Source: Sulfurihydrogenibium sp. YO3AOP1 (GTDB lineage: Bacteria > Aquificota > Aquificia > Aquificales > Hydrogenothermaceae). Taken from it: a stretch of 64,000 nucleotides of DNA. The notes beneath the pieces are model-generated. The model was given only the letters and a program-made list of their open reading frames with translations. It did no database searches and had not been told where the DNA came from. Positions 1 through 8,835 of the stretch are shown piece after piece (the stretch's first letter is position 1; each line of letters opens with the position of its first letter). The DNA lies in assembly GCF_000020325.1 (NCBI RefSeq), contig NC_010730.1, positions 484,001 through 548,000 on the forward strand, given 5' to 3'. The position numbers and the translations under genes were made by a program.

Positions 1-1
1 T

Positions 2-2059
2 GATGTAGTACAAGGTAAAGCTTATTTCCAAAAATATGTGCTAATGGATCAAGGATCAATATTAGGTAATGGCGGATATATAGGTCCGGATTATACAGCA
101 CTAATGCTTGATAAGAAAATTAGACATTTACAGGAAATATATGCTCAAAAAATGCTTTCAAAGGATTATAATTCATTAAATCCAGCTGAAAAATCTTATG
201 TAGATGCATTTGTAAAAAAAGACATGAGAGAAGTCTCAATATTAAAACCAGATGTAACTCAAATAACTCCAGAGCATGAACAGGCTTATAATAAATCAAA
301 AGAAGAGCTTGTTGAATTTTTAACTAAAGGAAATCCAAATTATTCTTTAATTGGTGGTATTATCAAACCAGAGGAAGCAGCTAAAATTGCAGCATTTGTT
401 GACTGGACAGCTCTCGTTGCAGCATCTCCAAGACCAGGTTCAAATCTTACTTATACTAATAATTGGCCTCCAGAACCAAGGATTGGATTGACAGCTTCTT
501 TTTCTTCCTTAATATGGTCGTTAGTCGCTGTAATGGCTATTTGGACTTTAACTATTATTGTTTTATGGGCATTTTATGATTATTTTATGAAATTCAATGG
601 TGAAAAGCCAGAACCTTCCTTATCAATAACTTCTTTAACTCCTATGCAAGAGAAAGTTTTAAAATTTGTACCATTGGTACCATTGTTCTTTTTCTTACAA
701 GTAGTAATGGGTGGCTACTTGGCACACTTATATGCTGACCCAGCCCATAGTTGGATAATTCCACAATCTTTACTACCTTTTAATGCAGCAAGGTCTTTCC
801 ATTTAAATCTTGCAGTCCTATGGATAGCTATTGGTTGGTTAGCGGGTGGTTTATTTATAGCTCCATTAGTTACAAAAGGGAAAGATTTTAAATTTCCTAT
901 AGCTGTAGATATATTATGGATTGCTTTAGTTATAGTTGGATTAGGTGGATTAGGTGGATTATGGCTCGGAGCATTAGGAAAATTACCTGACAGTCTATGG
1001 TTTTGGCTTGGTAATGAAGGAAGAGAATATATTGAGCTTGGAAGAATATGGGATATAGGTATAGTTGTTGGACTTGTTCTTTGGTTTACTATAGTATTCT
1101 TTACAATTAGAAAAGCTGAAAAAGTAACACCTCCCCTTCAAATGATAATATGGTCGTCTTTTGCTATTGCTGTTTTATACCTTGCAGGTATGATGCCTTT
1201 AACAAAGATCATGCCAAACTTTACAGTAGATGATTATTTTAGATGGTGGGTCGTACACTTATGGGTTGAAAATACATTTGAACTTTTTGCAGCCGGAACA
1301 ATGGCTTTCTTAACTGTTGCATTAGGTCTTGTAAGTGTAAGATTTGCAACAATTATGATGTTTTTTGAAGCATTTCTAATAGTTGCAACTGGAACAATAG
1401 GAACAGGTCATCATTACTTCTGGATGGGTGAAAATGAAATGTGGATTGCATGGGGTGGTGTATTATCTTCCTTAGAACCATTACCACTCGTAATCCTTAT
1501 GGTAGAAGCTTATAAAGAGTATGCTCATATTTCTCATAAAGAATTTCCGTTTAGAATGGCGTTTATTTGGTTAGCTGGTTCTGCATTTTTAAACTGGTTA
1601 GGAGCAGGATTTTATGGAATGATTGTAAACTTACCTATTGTTAACTATTATGAACATGGAACATATTTTGGAATGGCTCACGGACATGTTGCACTCTTGG
1701 GAGCTTTTGGATATGTAGCAATTGCTTTCTTATATTTTATTGTTAGGGCAAATGCCTTAGCTAAAGGATTACATTGGGATGAAAAACTTTCAAATTTTGC
1801 ATTCTGGCTTACAACTGCAGGAATATTCTTCTATGCAATACCAACAATGGTAATAGGAACCAAACAATTCCAATGGGCTTATGAAATAGGTTATTGGGCA
1901 GCAAGAACTAGGGAAGTTCTTGAGGGCTTAGGATTCTGGATGTGGATAAGAATAATTCCAGATGCAATGATTCTTGTTGGTAGTGCCCTTATACTAGTTG
2001 ACATTGTTTACAAACTTTATCTTTCCGGTAAAGCTGCTGTTAACTATTCTAAAGCTTAA
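2..2059 (+). CDS. norZ: quinol-dependent nitric oxide reductase, 3' part (5' end outside window)
   Basis: Reduces nitric oxide to nitrous oxide at the cytoplasmic membrane using quinol. The frame is open to the window edge, and the first visible residues (DVVQGKAYFQKYVLMDQGS) match the cytochrome-c-like N-terminal extension of single-subunit qNOR. The ATG at 38 is therefore internal and the true start lies upstream. About 685 residues are visible, with many membrane helices. Histidine-bearing segments expected for haem b/b3 and Fe-B ligation are present: ARSFHLNLAVLW, WVVHLWVENTFE, GTGHHYFWMG and GMAHGHVALLGAFGY. The gene ends in a strong terminator, so it is the last gene of its unit. It suggests partial denitrification or NO detoxification. 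The family call is confident; the symbol norZ rather than norB follows the fused quinol type. Confidence 0.93.
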   Translation, partial: DVVQGKAYFQKYVLMDQGSILGNGGYIGPDYTALMLDKKIRHLQEIYAQKMLSKDYNSLNPAEKSYVDAFVKKDMREVSILKPDVTQITPEHEQAYNKSKEELVEFLTKGNPNYSLIGGIIKPEEAAKIAAFVDWTALVAASPRPGSNLTYTNNWPPEPRIGLTASFSSLIWSLVAVMAIWTLTIIVLWAFYDYFMKFNGEKPEPSLSITSLTPMQEKVLKFVPLVPLFFFLQVVMGGYLAHLYADPAHSWIIPQSLLPFNAARSFHLNLAVLWIAIGWLAGGLFIAPLVTKGKDFKFPIAVDILWIALVIVGLGGLGGLWLGALGKLPDSLWFWLGNEGREYIELGRIWDIGIVVGLVLWFTIVFFTIRKAEKVTPPLQMIIWSSFAIAVLYLAGMMPLTKIMPNFTVDDYFRWWVVHLWVENTFELFAAGTMAFLTVALGLVSVRFATIMMFFEAFLIVATGTIGTGHHYFWMGENEMWIAWGGVLSSLEPLPLVILMVEAYKEYAHISHKEFPFRMAFIWLAGSAFLNWLGAGFYGMIVNLPIVNYYEHGTYFGMAHGHVALLGAFGYVAIAFLYFIVRANALAKGLHWDEKLSNFAFWLTTAGIFFYAIPTMVIGTKQFQWAYEIGYWAARTREVLEGLGFWMWIRIIPDAMILVGSALILVDIVYKLYLSGKAAVNYSKA

Positions 2060-2087
2060 GTTTATATAAAATTAAAAAGTCTCATAT

Positions 2088-2122
2088 TATCCCCCCTGGC
2101 TTATGCCGAGGGGATATTTTTA
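2088..2122 (+). terminator. rho-independent terminator after the NO reductase
   Basis: An imperfect hairpin (TATCCCC at 2088 pairing with GGGGATA ending at 2116, with an inner TGGC/GCC stem) is followed by a T-rich tract. It sits 28 bases after the qNOR stop codon. Confidence 0.8.
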
Positions 2123-2142
2123 TAATTTTATATTTATAGCAA

Positions 2143-2456
2143 CTATATATAATAGCGAAGAATCTCTTGCTTTTACCTCTCACTTTCTCACTTTTTAAAA
2201 GAGGAGGAGATCCTTCACTTCGGTCTAAGGATGACAGCGAAAGGTTGAATGATAAATATTAGAGAAAGGATAACCTCATTTGTCATTCTGCAGCCTGCGA
2301 AGAATCTCATTCTTACCCATCTCTTCCTTTTAAATAACAATGAAAGAGGAGATCCTTCGATCTTACGGCCTCAAGATGACGAGGAACTTCCGAATGGTGT
2401 CATTCTGAGCGTAAGCGAAGAATCTCCTAATTTTATTGAATTTCTCACCCGACGTA
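2143..2456. repeat. tandem copies of the dispersed intergenic repeat
   Basis: This gene-free stretch between the qNOR terminator and mltG holds several arms of the dispersed repeat. Left arms (GTCATTCTGCAG...GCGAAGAATCTC) lie near 2150, 2281 and 2398. Right arms (GAGATCCTTC...AAGATGAC) lie near 2205 and 2349. The right edge reads GAATTTCTCACCCGACGTAT, the same terminus seen near 33383 and 54270, and it abuts the mltG stop codon at 2457. Short open frames here are translations of repeat and not genes. Confidence 0.75.
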
Positions 2457-3449
2457 TCACTTCAAATTCTCTTTTATATTCTTTAAATGACTCTCATAAT
2501 CTTCTGAAAAGATATGCCTTTTCCTGTCTTTTGATAAAACATAATAGTAATAGTTGGATTTGATTGGATTTAACACGGCTTCTAACGAAGAGATTGTAAA
2601 ACTACAAATTGGAGTTGGTGGAAGACCTTTGACTTTATAAGTATTGAATGGAGAATCTATAACCAAATCACTTTTATTTAGCGTTCCATCCCAACTGCCG
2701 GCAAGTTTTAAAGCATAAATAACAGTTGGGTCAATCTGAAGTCTCATATTGGATTTTAATCTGTTAAAAATAACTCCGGCTATGATTGGCTTTTCTCCTT
2801 CGTAGTATGCTTCATTTTCTATCATAGATGCGATTATCATTGCTTCATAAAAAGATATATTTTTCTTATAAAACGCTGAATAGTCTTTGCTTTCTACTTT
2901 TTGTTTGTAAGGCAAATACCTTTTTTCAAAGACTTTTAAAAACTTTTTTATCAATGTTTCAACAGTTTCTTTTTCTGAAATCGCGTAGCTCTCCGGTGGA
3001 AAGTAGCCTTCAAAAGAACTTCCTACAAGTCCATATTTTCTGACATTTTTTTCATCAAATACATACTTTAAAAATTCCTCCTTTTTAACTATCCCTTCTT
3101 TTTCAAGTTTGTTTGCAATATCTATCAAGTCCTCCCCAGGGATGATAGTAAAGTACTTTTGCTTAATCTCTCCTTTTACAATCTTTTCATAAACATCTAT
3201 TACAGAGTACTTTCCTTTAAAATCATACAATCCAGATTTTAATGTTTGATTTTTTATGAATGCTAAAATGACAAAAAGATATTTATTTAATATTACATTC
3301 TCATCTTCAAGTTTTTGTGCAATCTCTATGGTTTTTAGACCTTTTTCAATGTTAACTTCTACATTTACATCTTTTTTGTAAAAAAATAAAGATGAAAGTC
3401 CTAAGAAAATTAAAGATATTAGACTAATAGCTATAATTAGTCGCTTCAT
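2457..3449 (-). CDS. mltG: endolytic murein transglycosylase MltG
   Basis: Cleaves nascent peptidoglycan glycan strands on the periplasmic face of the membrane and so limits strand length. The protein has an N-terminal membrane anchor (about residues 3-24), a LysM-like middle, and the YceG catalytic domain with the invariant glutamate in MIIASMIENEA, followed by the GVIFNRL and QIDPTVIYAL motifs. I place the start at the ATG at 3449, giving MKRLIIAISL and a clean anchor. A TTG seven codons upstream is possible but less likely. The start overlaps the end of ruvX by 26 bases, so the two are probably coupled. The stop codon touches a repeat terminus. Confidence 0.9.
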   Translation of the reverse strand: MKRLIIAISLISLIFLGLSSLFFYKKDVNVEVNIEKGLKTIEIAQKLEDENVILNKYLFVILAFIKNQTLKSGLYDFKGKYSVIDVYEKIVKGEIKQKYFTIIPGEDLIDIANKLEKEGIVKKEEFLKYVFDEKNVRKYGLVGSSFEGYFPPESYAISEKETVETLIKKFLKVFEKRYLPYKQKVESKDYSAFYKKNISFYEAMIIASMIENEAYYEGEKPIIAGVIFNRLKSNMRLQIDPTVIYALKLAGSWDGTLNKSDLVIDSPFNTYKVKGLPPTPICSFTISSLEAVLNPIKSNYYYYVLSKDRKRHIFSEDYESHLKNIKENLK

Positions 3450-3861
3450 TGCTAAAAGATAACCTGTCAAGATATGTTTGAAGTATAAAAACTGCAGACA
3501 AGCTGTCTATTTTTTCTTTTTTGTTTTTCTTTTTTGTTTGTAATAATGTTTTTTCTGCTAAGGATGATGTAAACCTTTCATCTACAAAGATTATTTCTAT
3601 ATCTTGTGGAATGTGATTTTTTAGATTTTCGACAAACTCTTTTGTATATCTTGCTTGCTCTCCTTCTTCACCTTTTAGCGTTAATGGTAGTCCAATAACT
3701 ATTTTTGAGATTTTATAATTTTTTATTAAATCATTGATTTTTTCAAATACTTTTTCGTCGTTTAGAATAAACTCAAGAGGCGTTGCTGTAACTCCGAACG
3801 GATCGCTTACAGCAACACCAATCCTTTTTAATCCTATATCAAGACCTAAAATTCTACTCAA
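3424..3861 (-). CDS. ruvX: YqgF/RuvX pre-16S rRNA nuclease family protein
   Basis: An RNase H-fold nuclease of 145 residues, the usual size for the family. Members mature the 5' end of 16S rRNA and were earlier named putative Holliday junction resolvases. The N-terminal ILGLDIGLKRIGVAVSD carries the first catalytic aspartate. IVIGLPLTLKGEEG is the family GLP motif, and FVDERFTSSLAE holds the DERxTS acidic motif. It overlaps mltG downstream and the DUF2892 gene upstream (four bases), so the three form one minus-strand operon. Confidence 0.92.
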   Translation of the reverse strand: MSRILGLDIGLKRIGVAVSDPFGVTATPLEFILNDEKVFEKINDLIKNYKISKIVIGLPLTLKGEEGEQARYTKEFVENLKNHIPQDIEIIFVDERFTSSLAEKTLLQTKKKNKKEKIDSLSAVFILQTYLDRLSFSNEATNYSY

Positions 3862-4049
3862 GCTTGCGTAGGCTCTCCCTTAGAAGATATACCGGCTATC
3901 TTATATATCAAACAAAATCCGGTGATTGCTGTTAATATTAATACAACACCAACAAATGTTGCAATTACAAATATGCCACCTTTTTCAACTCCAAGAAGTA
4001 CAAGTATTGAACCTACTAAAATTCTTATAAGTGCATCCCATAATGCCAT
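3858..4049 (-). CDS. small DUF2892-like inner membrane protein
   Basis: A 63-residue protein with two predicted membrane helices (about residues 5-22 and 25-48) ending in a TAITGFC segment. The pattern matches the YgaP-type transmembrane domain (DUF2892), whose biochemical role is unclear. It resembles the 68-residue protein at 25066-25272, which shares the ITGFC motif. It overlaps the start of ruvX by four bases and follows leuC after a 16-base gap. Confidence 0.7.
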   Translation of the reverse strand: MALWDALIRILVGSILVLLGVEKGGIFVIATFVGVVLILTAITGFCLIYKIAGISSKGEPTQA

Positions 4050-4065
4050 GACAACTTACCTCCTT

Positions 4066-5361
4066 TTATAAAGTTATAAGTGTTTCAACTTCTTCGTATT
4101 TTGCAACTTCATCAGGATGTGCAATTCTGCCAAGAACCGCTGACGCCGCAGCTACTGCTGGGCTTGATAAGTATACTTGGCTTTTCGGATGTCCCATTCT
4201 TCCCACAAAGTTTCTGTTTGATGTAGACAAACAAACCTCACCCTCTGCAAGAATACCCATATGACCACCAAGACATGGACCACATGTAGATGTGCTTATC
4301 AAACATCCCGCATCTGCCAATATTTCAATTATACCTTCATGTAATGCTTGTTTATAAATTTGGTCTGATGCAGGTATTACAATACATCTAACTTCTGGAT
4401 GAACTTTTTTACTTTTTAAAATTGCTGCTGCTATTCTTAGGTCTGAAAGTCTTCCATTTGTACATGAGCCAATAAATACTTGGTCAATGTGCGTTCCGGC
4501 TACTTCACTAACAGGTTTTACGTTTGATGGTAAGCTCGGACATGCAACTACAGGCTCTATTTTACTTGCATCAAATTCATACTCACAGCAGTATTTAGCG
4601 TCCGGGTCTGATTTATAGAGTTTAAACTCTCTATTTGTTCTTTTTCTTACCCAGTCAACAGTTTTTTCATCTGGTTCAATAATACCACTTTTTCCACCTG
4701 CTTCTATAGCCATATTAGCGATTGTAAGTCTGTTATCTATATCAAGAGCTCTGATTGCTTCTCCTTGATATTCCATAGCTTTATACAATGCACCATCAAC
4801 ACCAATTTTTCCAATTACTGTTAAAACAAAATCTTTTCCACCAACCCATTTTTGTGGTTTATTATAAAATACAAACTTCATACTTTCTGGAACTCTAAGC
4901 CATGTTTCACCTGTAGCCCATATATAGGCAATATCAGTAGAACCTACACCTGTAGAAAATGCACCAATTCCGCCGTAAGTACATGTATGTGAATCTGCAC
5001 CAATTACCAAATCACCCGGAACTACAAAACCTTTTTCTGGAAGTAGTGTATGCATTACTCCACTATCTTGACCTTCAAAGTAGTTTTTAATTCCCATTTT
5101 TTTAGCAAAATCTCTTGAGATTTTAATCTGCTGAGCAGACATAATGTCTTTTGGCGGGAAGAAATGGTCCATAACAAGAGCAATTTTATTTGGGTCATGA
5201 ACTTTATCTATGCCGTATTTTTCAAGCTGTTTTATTGCAAGCGGAGCTGTAATATCGTTTGCAATAGCAAGGTCTACTTTAACAGTTACAAGCTCTCCCG
5301 GTTCTACATAATCTCTACCGGCGTGTGCTGCTATTATTTTTTCAGTTATTGTCATACCCAT
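4066..5361 (-). CDS. leuC: 3-isopropylmalate dehydratase large subunit
   Basis: Aconitase-family iron-sulfur enzyme that isomerises 2-isopropylmalate to 3-isopropylmalate in leucine biosynthesis. Its 431 residues are typical of the archaeal/Aquificales-type large subunit. Cluster cysteines are visible in IGSCTNGR and in STCGPCLGGHMG, and the N-terminal motif GADSHTCTYGG is present. The start ATG at 5361 has GGAGG nine bases upstream. leuD is not in the window, so the small subunit must be encoded elsewhere. The related homoaconitase subfamily cannot be excluded by eye, but LeuC is the usual bacterial assignment. Confidence 0.88.
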   Translation of the reverse strand: MGMTITEKIIAAHAGRDYVEPGELVTVKVDLAIANDITAPLAIKQLEKYGIDKVHDPNKIALVMDHFFPPKDIMSAQQIKISRDFAKKMGIKNYFEGQDSGVMHTLLPEKGFVVPGDLVIGADSHTCTYGGIGAFSTGVGSTDIAYIWATGETWLRVPESMKFVFYNKPQKWVGGKDFVLTVIGKIGVDGALYKAMEYQGEAIRALDIDNRLTIANMAIEAGGKSGIIEPDEKTVDWVRKRTNREFKLYKSDPDAKYCCEYEFDASKIEPVVACPSLPSNVKPVSEVAGTHIDQVFIGSCTNGRLSDLRIAAAILKSKKVHPEVRCIVIPASDQIYKQALHEGIIEILADAGCLISTSTCGPCLGGHMGILAEGEVCLSTSNRNFVGRMGHPKSQVYLSSPAVAAASAVLGRIAHPDEVAKYEEVETLITL

Positions 5362-5398
5362 ATTTATAAACCTCCAAATAAAATATATAGGATTGATA

Positions 5399-5423
5399 AT
5401 TATAGCATATTAGCAATTGCTAA
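5399..5423 (-). promoter_or_regulatory. candidate leuC promoter -10 with overlapping palindrome
   Basis: On the minus strand a TATAAT box (5404 to 5399) lies about 40 bases before the leuC start. Directly upstream is a perfect 14-bp palindrome TTAGCAATTGCTAA (5410-5423) in the spacer region, placed where a repressor would block polymerase. No convincing -35 box is seen. The regulator is unknown. Confidence 0.45.
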
Positions 5424-5516
5424 ATTATTACTCTAATCACTATTAATTTAAAAATCTTTAAAAATTTCAATACAAATAAACTTAAGCTAAACAATTAATT
5501 TATCAATTGTTTTCGA

Positions 5517-5656
5517 AAGTGTTCCAAAAATCAACATCGTCATTCTGCAGCCGGCGAAGAATCTCTTGTTTTTTCAAATCAAAAGATGCGATCTTTCGGA
5601 CTTACGTCCTCAGGATGACAAAAAAAGGTAAACTTGCAAAAATTTTGGAACACTCT
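5517..5656. repeat. dispersed repeat with GTGTTCCAAAA inverted ends
   Basis: About 140 bp bounded by inverted termini AGTGTTCCAAAAAT (5518-5531) and ATTTTGGAACACT (5641-5653). Inside is a GTCATTCTGCAGCCGGCGAA arm followed by a TTTCGGACTTACGTCCTCAG arm, the core found throughout this window. No gene is present. Confidence 0.7.
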
Positions 5657-5696
5657 CAGTGGAAATAGAAGGTGTTCTAAGAATTAAATAACCTTT

Positions 5697-5935
5697 TAAT
5701 CTTCCGTTCTACAGCCGAGCGAAGAATCTCGCCTTCATGCCCCTATTCTGTCATTCTGTAGCCGTGCGAAGAATCTCCTTTTTTCAAAAACCATTAAAGG
5801 AGGAGATCTTTCACTTCGTTCAAGATGACAAAGAAGGTAGGAGATCCTTCAGGCTTACATCTTCAGGATGACAGGAAAAAGTAAAGTTAAATTTACATAT
5901 CCATTTTACAACTTACAAAAATTTTAGAATATTCC
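5697..5935. repeat. degenerate dispersed repeat cluster
   Basis: Three further partial copies: left arms at about 5704 and 5748 (GTCATTCTGTAGCCGTGCGA), and right arms at about 5803 and 5839 ending AGGATGAC. The tail AAAATTTTAGAATATTCC resembles a decayed form of the 5641 terminus. The rest of 5362-5960 holds only the leuC promoter region. Confidence 0.6.
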
Positions 5936-5960
5936 TATCAAAAATTAAAAACTCGCTTCC

Positions 5961-6836
5961 TTACAAATAATCCTTTATATTTTCATAAATCTTTATTGTT
6001 GCATCAGATTTATTTAATGTGTAAAAATGAAGACCTTTTACGCCGTGTTTGATTAAGTCCATACACTGCAAGGTTGCAAACTCAATACCTATCTTTTTAG
6101 TCTCCTCCGGATTGTCTGCATACTTTTCAAACTTTTGAACCACCTCTTCAGGAATGGTTGCACCACACAAAGAAGCAAACTTTTTTATCTGGTTAAAATT
6201 TGTTATTGGCATAATGCCGGGTATTATTGGAATATTGATTCCTGCTATTTCGCATTTTTCTAAAAACTCATAAAAATAGCTGTTATCAAAAAACATCTGA
6301 GTAATAGAAAAATCAGCTCCTACTTCTACTTTCTTTTTGAAGTATAAAATCTCTCTTTCAAGATTTGGGCTTTCTGGGTGTCCTTCCGGATAAGATGCTA
6401 CCGCTATACAAAAATAGTCTTTATAAGTTTCTCTTATCAAGCTTACAAGCTCGCTTGCATGTTTACATCCATCAGATAGAATATCTGATTTTTCAAAATT
6501 AAGAGGTATATCTCCTCTAAGGGCAAGAATATTTTCTATTCCTATTTTTTCATAATCATCAAGAATGCTTAATATTTCCTGCTTAGAATGACCAATACAG
6601 GTAAGGTGTGCCATTACTGTTAGTTTTGTCTCTTCATGTATTTTTTTGACTATATCTCTTGTCTTTTCTCTCGTTGAACCACCTGCTCCATATGTAACAG
6701 ATACAAAAGTCGGATTTAACGGCTGTAAGTTTGATATTGTTTCAAACAATGTTTTTTCTGCTTCTTCTGTCTTAGGTGGGAAAAATTCAAATGATATACT
6801 AACCTTTGTGTTTTTTAATTTGTCAATTATTTTCAT
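5961..6836 (-). CDS. metF: 5,10-methylenetetrahydrofolate reductase
   Basis: FAD-containing TIM-barrel enzyme that reduces methylene-THF to methyl-THF for methionine synthesis. At 291 residues it is normal for MetF. Family features are [13 protein letters not shown] with the catalytic glutamate, [22 protein letters not shown], the ILALRGDIP segment, and [16 protein letters not shown]. It is the last gene of a minus-strand operon and starts 9 bases after the LysR-type regulator ends. No SAM riboswitch was recognised upstream. Confidence 0.93.
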   Translation of the reverse strand: MKIIDKLKNTKVSISFEFFPPKTEEAEKTLFETISNLQPLNPTFVSVTYGAGGSTREKTRDIVKKIHEETKLTVMAHLTCIGHSKQEILSILDDYEKIGIENILALRGDIPLNFEKSDILSDGCKHASELVSLIRETYKDYFCIAVASYPEGHPESPNLEREILYFKKKVEVGADFSITQMFFDNSYFYEFLEKCEIAGINIPIIPGIMPITNFNQIKKFASLCGATIPEEVVQKFEKYADNPEETKKIGIEFATLQCMDLIKHGVKGLHFYTLNKSDATIKIYENIKDYL

Positions 6837-6845
6837 TTTTCACCT

Positions 6846-7718
6846 CTAAGTAAAATTTTTCAAGAATCTGTAAAATTTATTTTCAACAGAAGATAATCTT
6901 ATATTTTTTTGTGTGATAATGGAAAACTTTCTTGTAATTTTTAGGTCATCAACTTCGATTTTTTTCAGATGTCCGTCATTGATTAAATCTTCAGCAACAA
7001 GTTTAGATACAAAGGCTAAGTAATCTGAGTTTTGCACTATCTTAGCAATAGCTTTACTACTTGAAACTTCCATAGATGGACTAATTTTTATCTTTAAACT
7101 TTGTTCTACTATATTCCTTGTTCCTGACCCAAACTCTCTGAATATAAATTTATAATTTTTTAGCTCATTTTGTGTTTTTAGATACTCAGAAATAGAATTA
7201 TTTTTAGATGCAATCAAGATTATCTCATCTTCATAAAATTCAGATATATCAAGCTTGTTTGATATTATGTTATCTTCTACAAGCCCTATATTAAAAATCT
7301 TTGATAGTACACCATCTTCAACTTCCTTTGAGTTGCCTATGAAAATTTTTATGCTTACTTCTGGATTTTCTGATATAAATTTTGTAATTATCTTAGGAAG
7401 AAGATAATCACCTATTGTAGAACTACAACCTATGTAAAGAATGGAAGTTTTTCTTACATTTTTAAGATTTTCTTCCATATTCATGTAATCTTCTATTATT
7501 TTGCTTGCAAACTGATAAAGGACTTTTCCTTCTTCTGTAAGTTCAAGATTTGATTTATGTCTTCTAAACAAAGTCATTCCAAGGTAATTTTCTATCTTTT
7601 TGATTTGAAGCGTCACAGTTGGCTGGGATAAAAAAAGCATCTGTGCAGCTTTTGAAAAGCTTTTTAAGTCTGCAACTGCTTTAAATATTCTTAATTTGTG
7701 ATAATCAAGTACTTCCAT
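6846..7718 (-). CDS. LysR-type transcriptional regulator
   Basis: 290 residues, the typical LTTR length. An N-terminal winged helix-turn-helix (about residues 5-64: FSKAAQMLFLSQPTVTLQIK, then LGMTLFRR) is followed by a periplasmic-binding-like effector domain. It overlaps the end of dxr by 14 bases and lies just upstream of metF, so it is embedded in a biosynthetic operon and not divergent from a target. Its ligand and targets cannot be read from sequence. CysB/CbbR-like roles are possible, but nothing here specifies one. Confidence 0.9.
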   Translation of the reverse strand: MEVLDYHKLRIFKAVADLKSFSKAAQMLFLSQPTVTLQIKKIENYLGMTLFRRHKSNLELTEEGKVLYQFASKIIEDYMNMEENLKNVRKTSILYIGCSSTIGDYLLPKIITKFISENPEVSIKIFIGNSKEVEDGVLSKIFNIGLVEDNIISNKLDISEFYEDEIILIASKNNSISEYLKTQNELKNYKFIFREFGSGTRNIVEQSLKIKISPSMEVSSSKAIAKIVQNSDYLAFVSKLVAEDLINDGHLKKIEVDDLKITRKFSIITQKNIRLSSVENKFYRFLKNFT

Positions 7719-8832
7719 ACTTCTTTGCTATCTCTGTTGCTAAATTTATTGTTTTATCAATTATATAAAATATATCATCTACGGAATCAAGTTTGTTGTA
7801 ATCAAACTTTTCTAAGGTCTCTAAGATAATTTTGTGTATATCTGTAAACTTTATCCTTTCTTCTAAAAAGTAGTTAACGGCTATCTCATCTGCTACGGTC
7901 AAAACTGTTGGATATACACCGCCTTTTTTACCACACTCAACGGCAAGTTTTAACAACGGAAATTTTTCTGTGTCTGGTTTTAAAAAGTTAAGCGACTTAA
8001 TCTTTGTAAAATCTAAGTAATTATCAGATAAAAACTTTCTTTCCGGATAAAATAAAGCATATGATATAGGAATTTTCATATCAGGGTTAGACATGTTAGA
8101 TATAACAGTTCCATCAACAAATTCAACCATTCCGTGTATGATACTTTCTGGATGGATCAGCACATCTATTTTTTCATAGGGCATTGAAAACAGATAATGG
8201 GCTTCTATAACTTCTAACCCTTTATTCATCAGCGTTGCACTATCTATGGTTATTTTCTTACCCATACTCCATCTTGGATGGATTAATGCTTGTTTAACTG
8301 TGATATTTTCAAAATCTTCAGCCGGCATATTTACAAAGGGACCGCCGGAAGCTGTTAGAATAATTCTTCTAACTTCTTTTTGATTACTATCTTTAAGTAT
8401 CTGAAAAATAGCAGAATGCTCACTATCTATTGGAAGAATTTTTTTATACTTATCTTTAAGTAGCTCTCCAAGACAAATAATAGCTTCTTTGTTTGCGGTT
8501 GCAAGAGTTTTATTGTATTTAAGCAGTAGATAAGTAGGAAGAATGCCTTTTATTCCTGCAATCGCATTTATAAATAAATCCAAATCAAGATTAACAGCCC
8601 GCCTTAATCCATCTTCTCCAACCAAAACCTTTATATCATCTATACTTTTTTCTTCTGCATTTTCAACATAAACATAAGATGGTTTAAACTCTTTAATCTG
8701 ATTTATAAGATTTTCAGATAACTTAGAAGCTCCAAGAAGTTCAACCTTTATTTGGTCTTTATACTTTCTGATAACATCTAATGCCTGACTTCCAACAGAA
8801 CCGGTAGAACCAAGTATTCCAACTTTTAACAA
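7705..8832 (-). CDS. dxr: 1-deoxy-D-xylulose 5-phosphate reductoisomerase
   Basis: NADPH-dependent enzyme converting DXP to MEP in non-mevalonate isoprenoid synthesis. Of 375 residues, GSTGSVGSQALDVI is the Rossmann motif, and PIDSEHSAIFQ supplies metal-binding Asp and Glu. SGGPF, HPRWSMGKKITIDSATLMNK and EVIEAH are further active-site motifs. The start is TTG at 8832, four bases after the upstream PDO-like gene ends. It overlaps the LysR gene downstream. Confidence 0.95.
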   Translation of the reverse strand: MLKVGILGSTGSVGSQALDVIRKYKDQIKVELLGASKLSENLINQIKEFKPSYVYVENAEEKSIDDIKVLVGEDGLRRAVNLDLDLFINAIAGIKGILPTYLLLKYNKTLATANKEAIICLGELLKDKYKKILPIDSEHSAIFQILKDSNQKEVRRIILTASGGPFVNMPAEDFENITVKQALIHPRWSMGKKITIDSATLMNKGLEVIEAHYLFSMPYEKIDVLIHPESIIHGMVEFVDGTVISNMSNPDMKIPISYALFYPERKFLSDNYLDFTKIKSLNFLKPDTEKFPLLKLAVECGKKGGVYPTVLTVADEIAVNYFLEERIKFTDIHKIILETLEKFDYNKLDSVDDIFYIIDKTINLATEIAKKYGST

Positions 8833-8835
8833 AGC

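Noticed and set aside
2249-2563. Plus-strand open frame of 104 codons upstream of mltG
   Set aside because: It is a translation of repeat arms that runs antisense into the mltG end and has no ribosome-binding site or recognisable domain.
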